From Hyphomicrobium_A sp964622715 (GTDB taxonomy: Bacteria > Pseudomonadota > Alphaproteobacteria > Rhizobiales > Hyphomicrobiaceae), in assembly GCA_964622715.1 (NCBI GenBank), contig CAZURR010000124.1, positions 1 to 5,256 on the forward strand: DNA of 5,256 bases. The letters run 5' to 3'. The position numbers and the translations under genes were made by a program. Below are positions 5,186 through 5,256 of the stretch, one piece after another. Under the pieces are notes generated by a model, which made no database searches, had not been told where the DNA came from, and saw only the letters and a list, made by a program, of their open reading frames with translations. Each line of letters starts with the position of its first letter. Within the stretch, counting starts at the first letter, position 1.

Positions 5186-5256
5186 GGCGGGATAGCTCAG
5201 TTGGTTAGAGCGGCGGAATCATAATCCGTAGGTCCCCGGTTCGAGTCCGGGTCCCG
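5186..5256 (+). tRNA. tRNA-Met (anticodon CAT), 3' end cut by window
   Basis: The cloverleaf can be followed base by base. The acceptor arm GGCGGGA (5186-5192) is followed by the D stem GCTC/GAGC (5195-5198, 5208-5211), and the anticodon stem GCGGA/TCCGT (5213-5217, 5225-5229) holds loop ATCATAA with anticodon CAT at 5220-5222. The T stem CCCGG/CCGGG (5235-5239, 5247-5251) encloses TTCGAGT, and the 3' acceptor strand TCCCG stops at the window edge with two paired bases and the tail missing. A fully paired acceptor end (G1 opposite an expected C72) argues against initiator tRNA. Elongator Met is the likely identity. A lysidine-modified tRNA-Ile2 also has CAT and cannot be fully excluded, but the sequence resembles alphaproteobacterial tRNA-Met. 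Confidence 0.93.

Noticed and set aside
5186..5256. tRNA gene as an attachment site for an integrated element
   Set aside because: No integrase or repeated tRNA 3' end is visible. The 3' end lies outside the window, so there is nothing to support it.

Overview
The window looks like a chromosomal segment of an alphaproteobacterium, most likely of the order Hyphomicrobiales (Rhizobiales) or close to it. The evidence is a CtrA whose visible part closely follows the well-known Caulobacter protein, a SciP/DUF1153 CtrA inhibitor, an alphaproteobacterial MnmA, a Rhodobacter-type PmtA, and generally GC-rich coding sequence. No genus can be assigned from the sequence alone, and no mobile element or CRISPR array is visible.

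Layout: the left edge holds the first 199 codons of ctrA on the minus strand, cut by the window border. It is divergent from fliJ (plus), with about 680 bases of non-coding DNA between them. That gap carries a candidate CtrA-linked promoter for ctrA, one GANTC site, and a hairpin followed by eight T that could end an unannotated short transcript. fliJ is followed by a GC-rich hairpin and then an uncharacterised lipoprotein gene (plus). The lipoprotein gene converges on sciP (minus). A near-consensus CtrA box lies just upstream of sciP. A roughly 320-base gap containing a long-range 11-bp inverted repeat precedes mnmA (plus). mnmA is followed closely by pmtA (plus), and the window ends in an almost complete tRNA gene with anticodon CAT and a strong promoter of its own.

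How the genes fit together: the left half is a cell-cycle/motility locus. CtrA is the master response regulator, SciP is the small protein that binds CtrA and blocks its activation of target promoters, and FliJ is a flagellar export factor, a class of gene commonly under CtrA control. The CtrA box in front of sciP suggests the expected loop in which CtrA turns on its own antagonist. The right half is housekeeping: tRNA U34 thiolation (MnmA), phosphatidylcholine synthesis by methylation (PmtA), and a Met tRNA. I see no clearly new biological system. The best leads are the regulatory sites around ctrA and sciP, the possible small RNA in the ctrA-fliJ gap, and the conserved-looking lipoprotein of unknown function.
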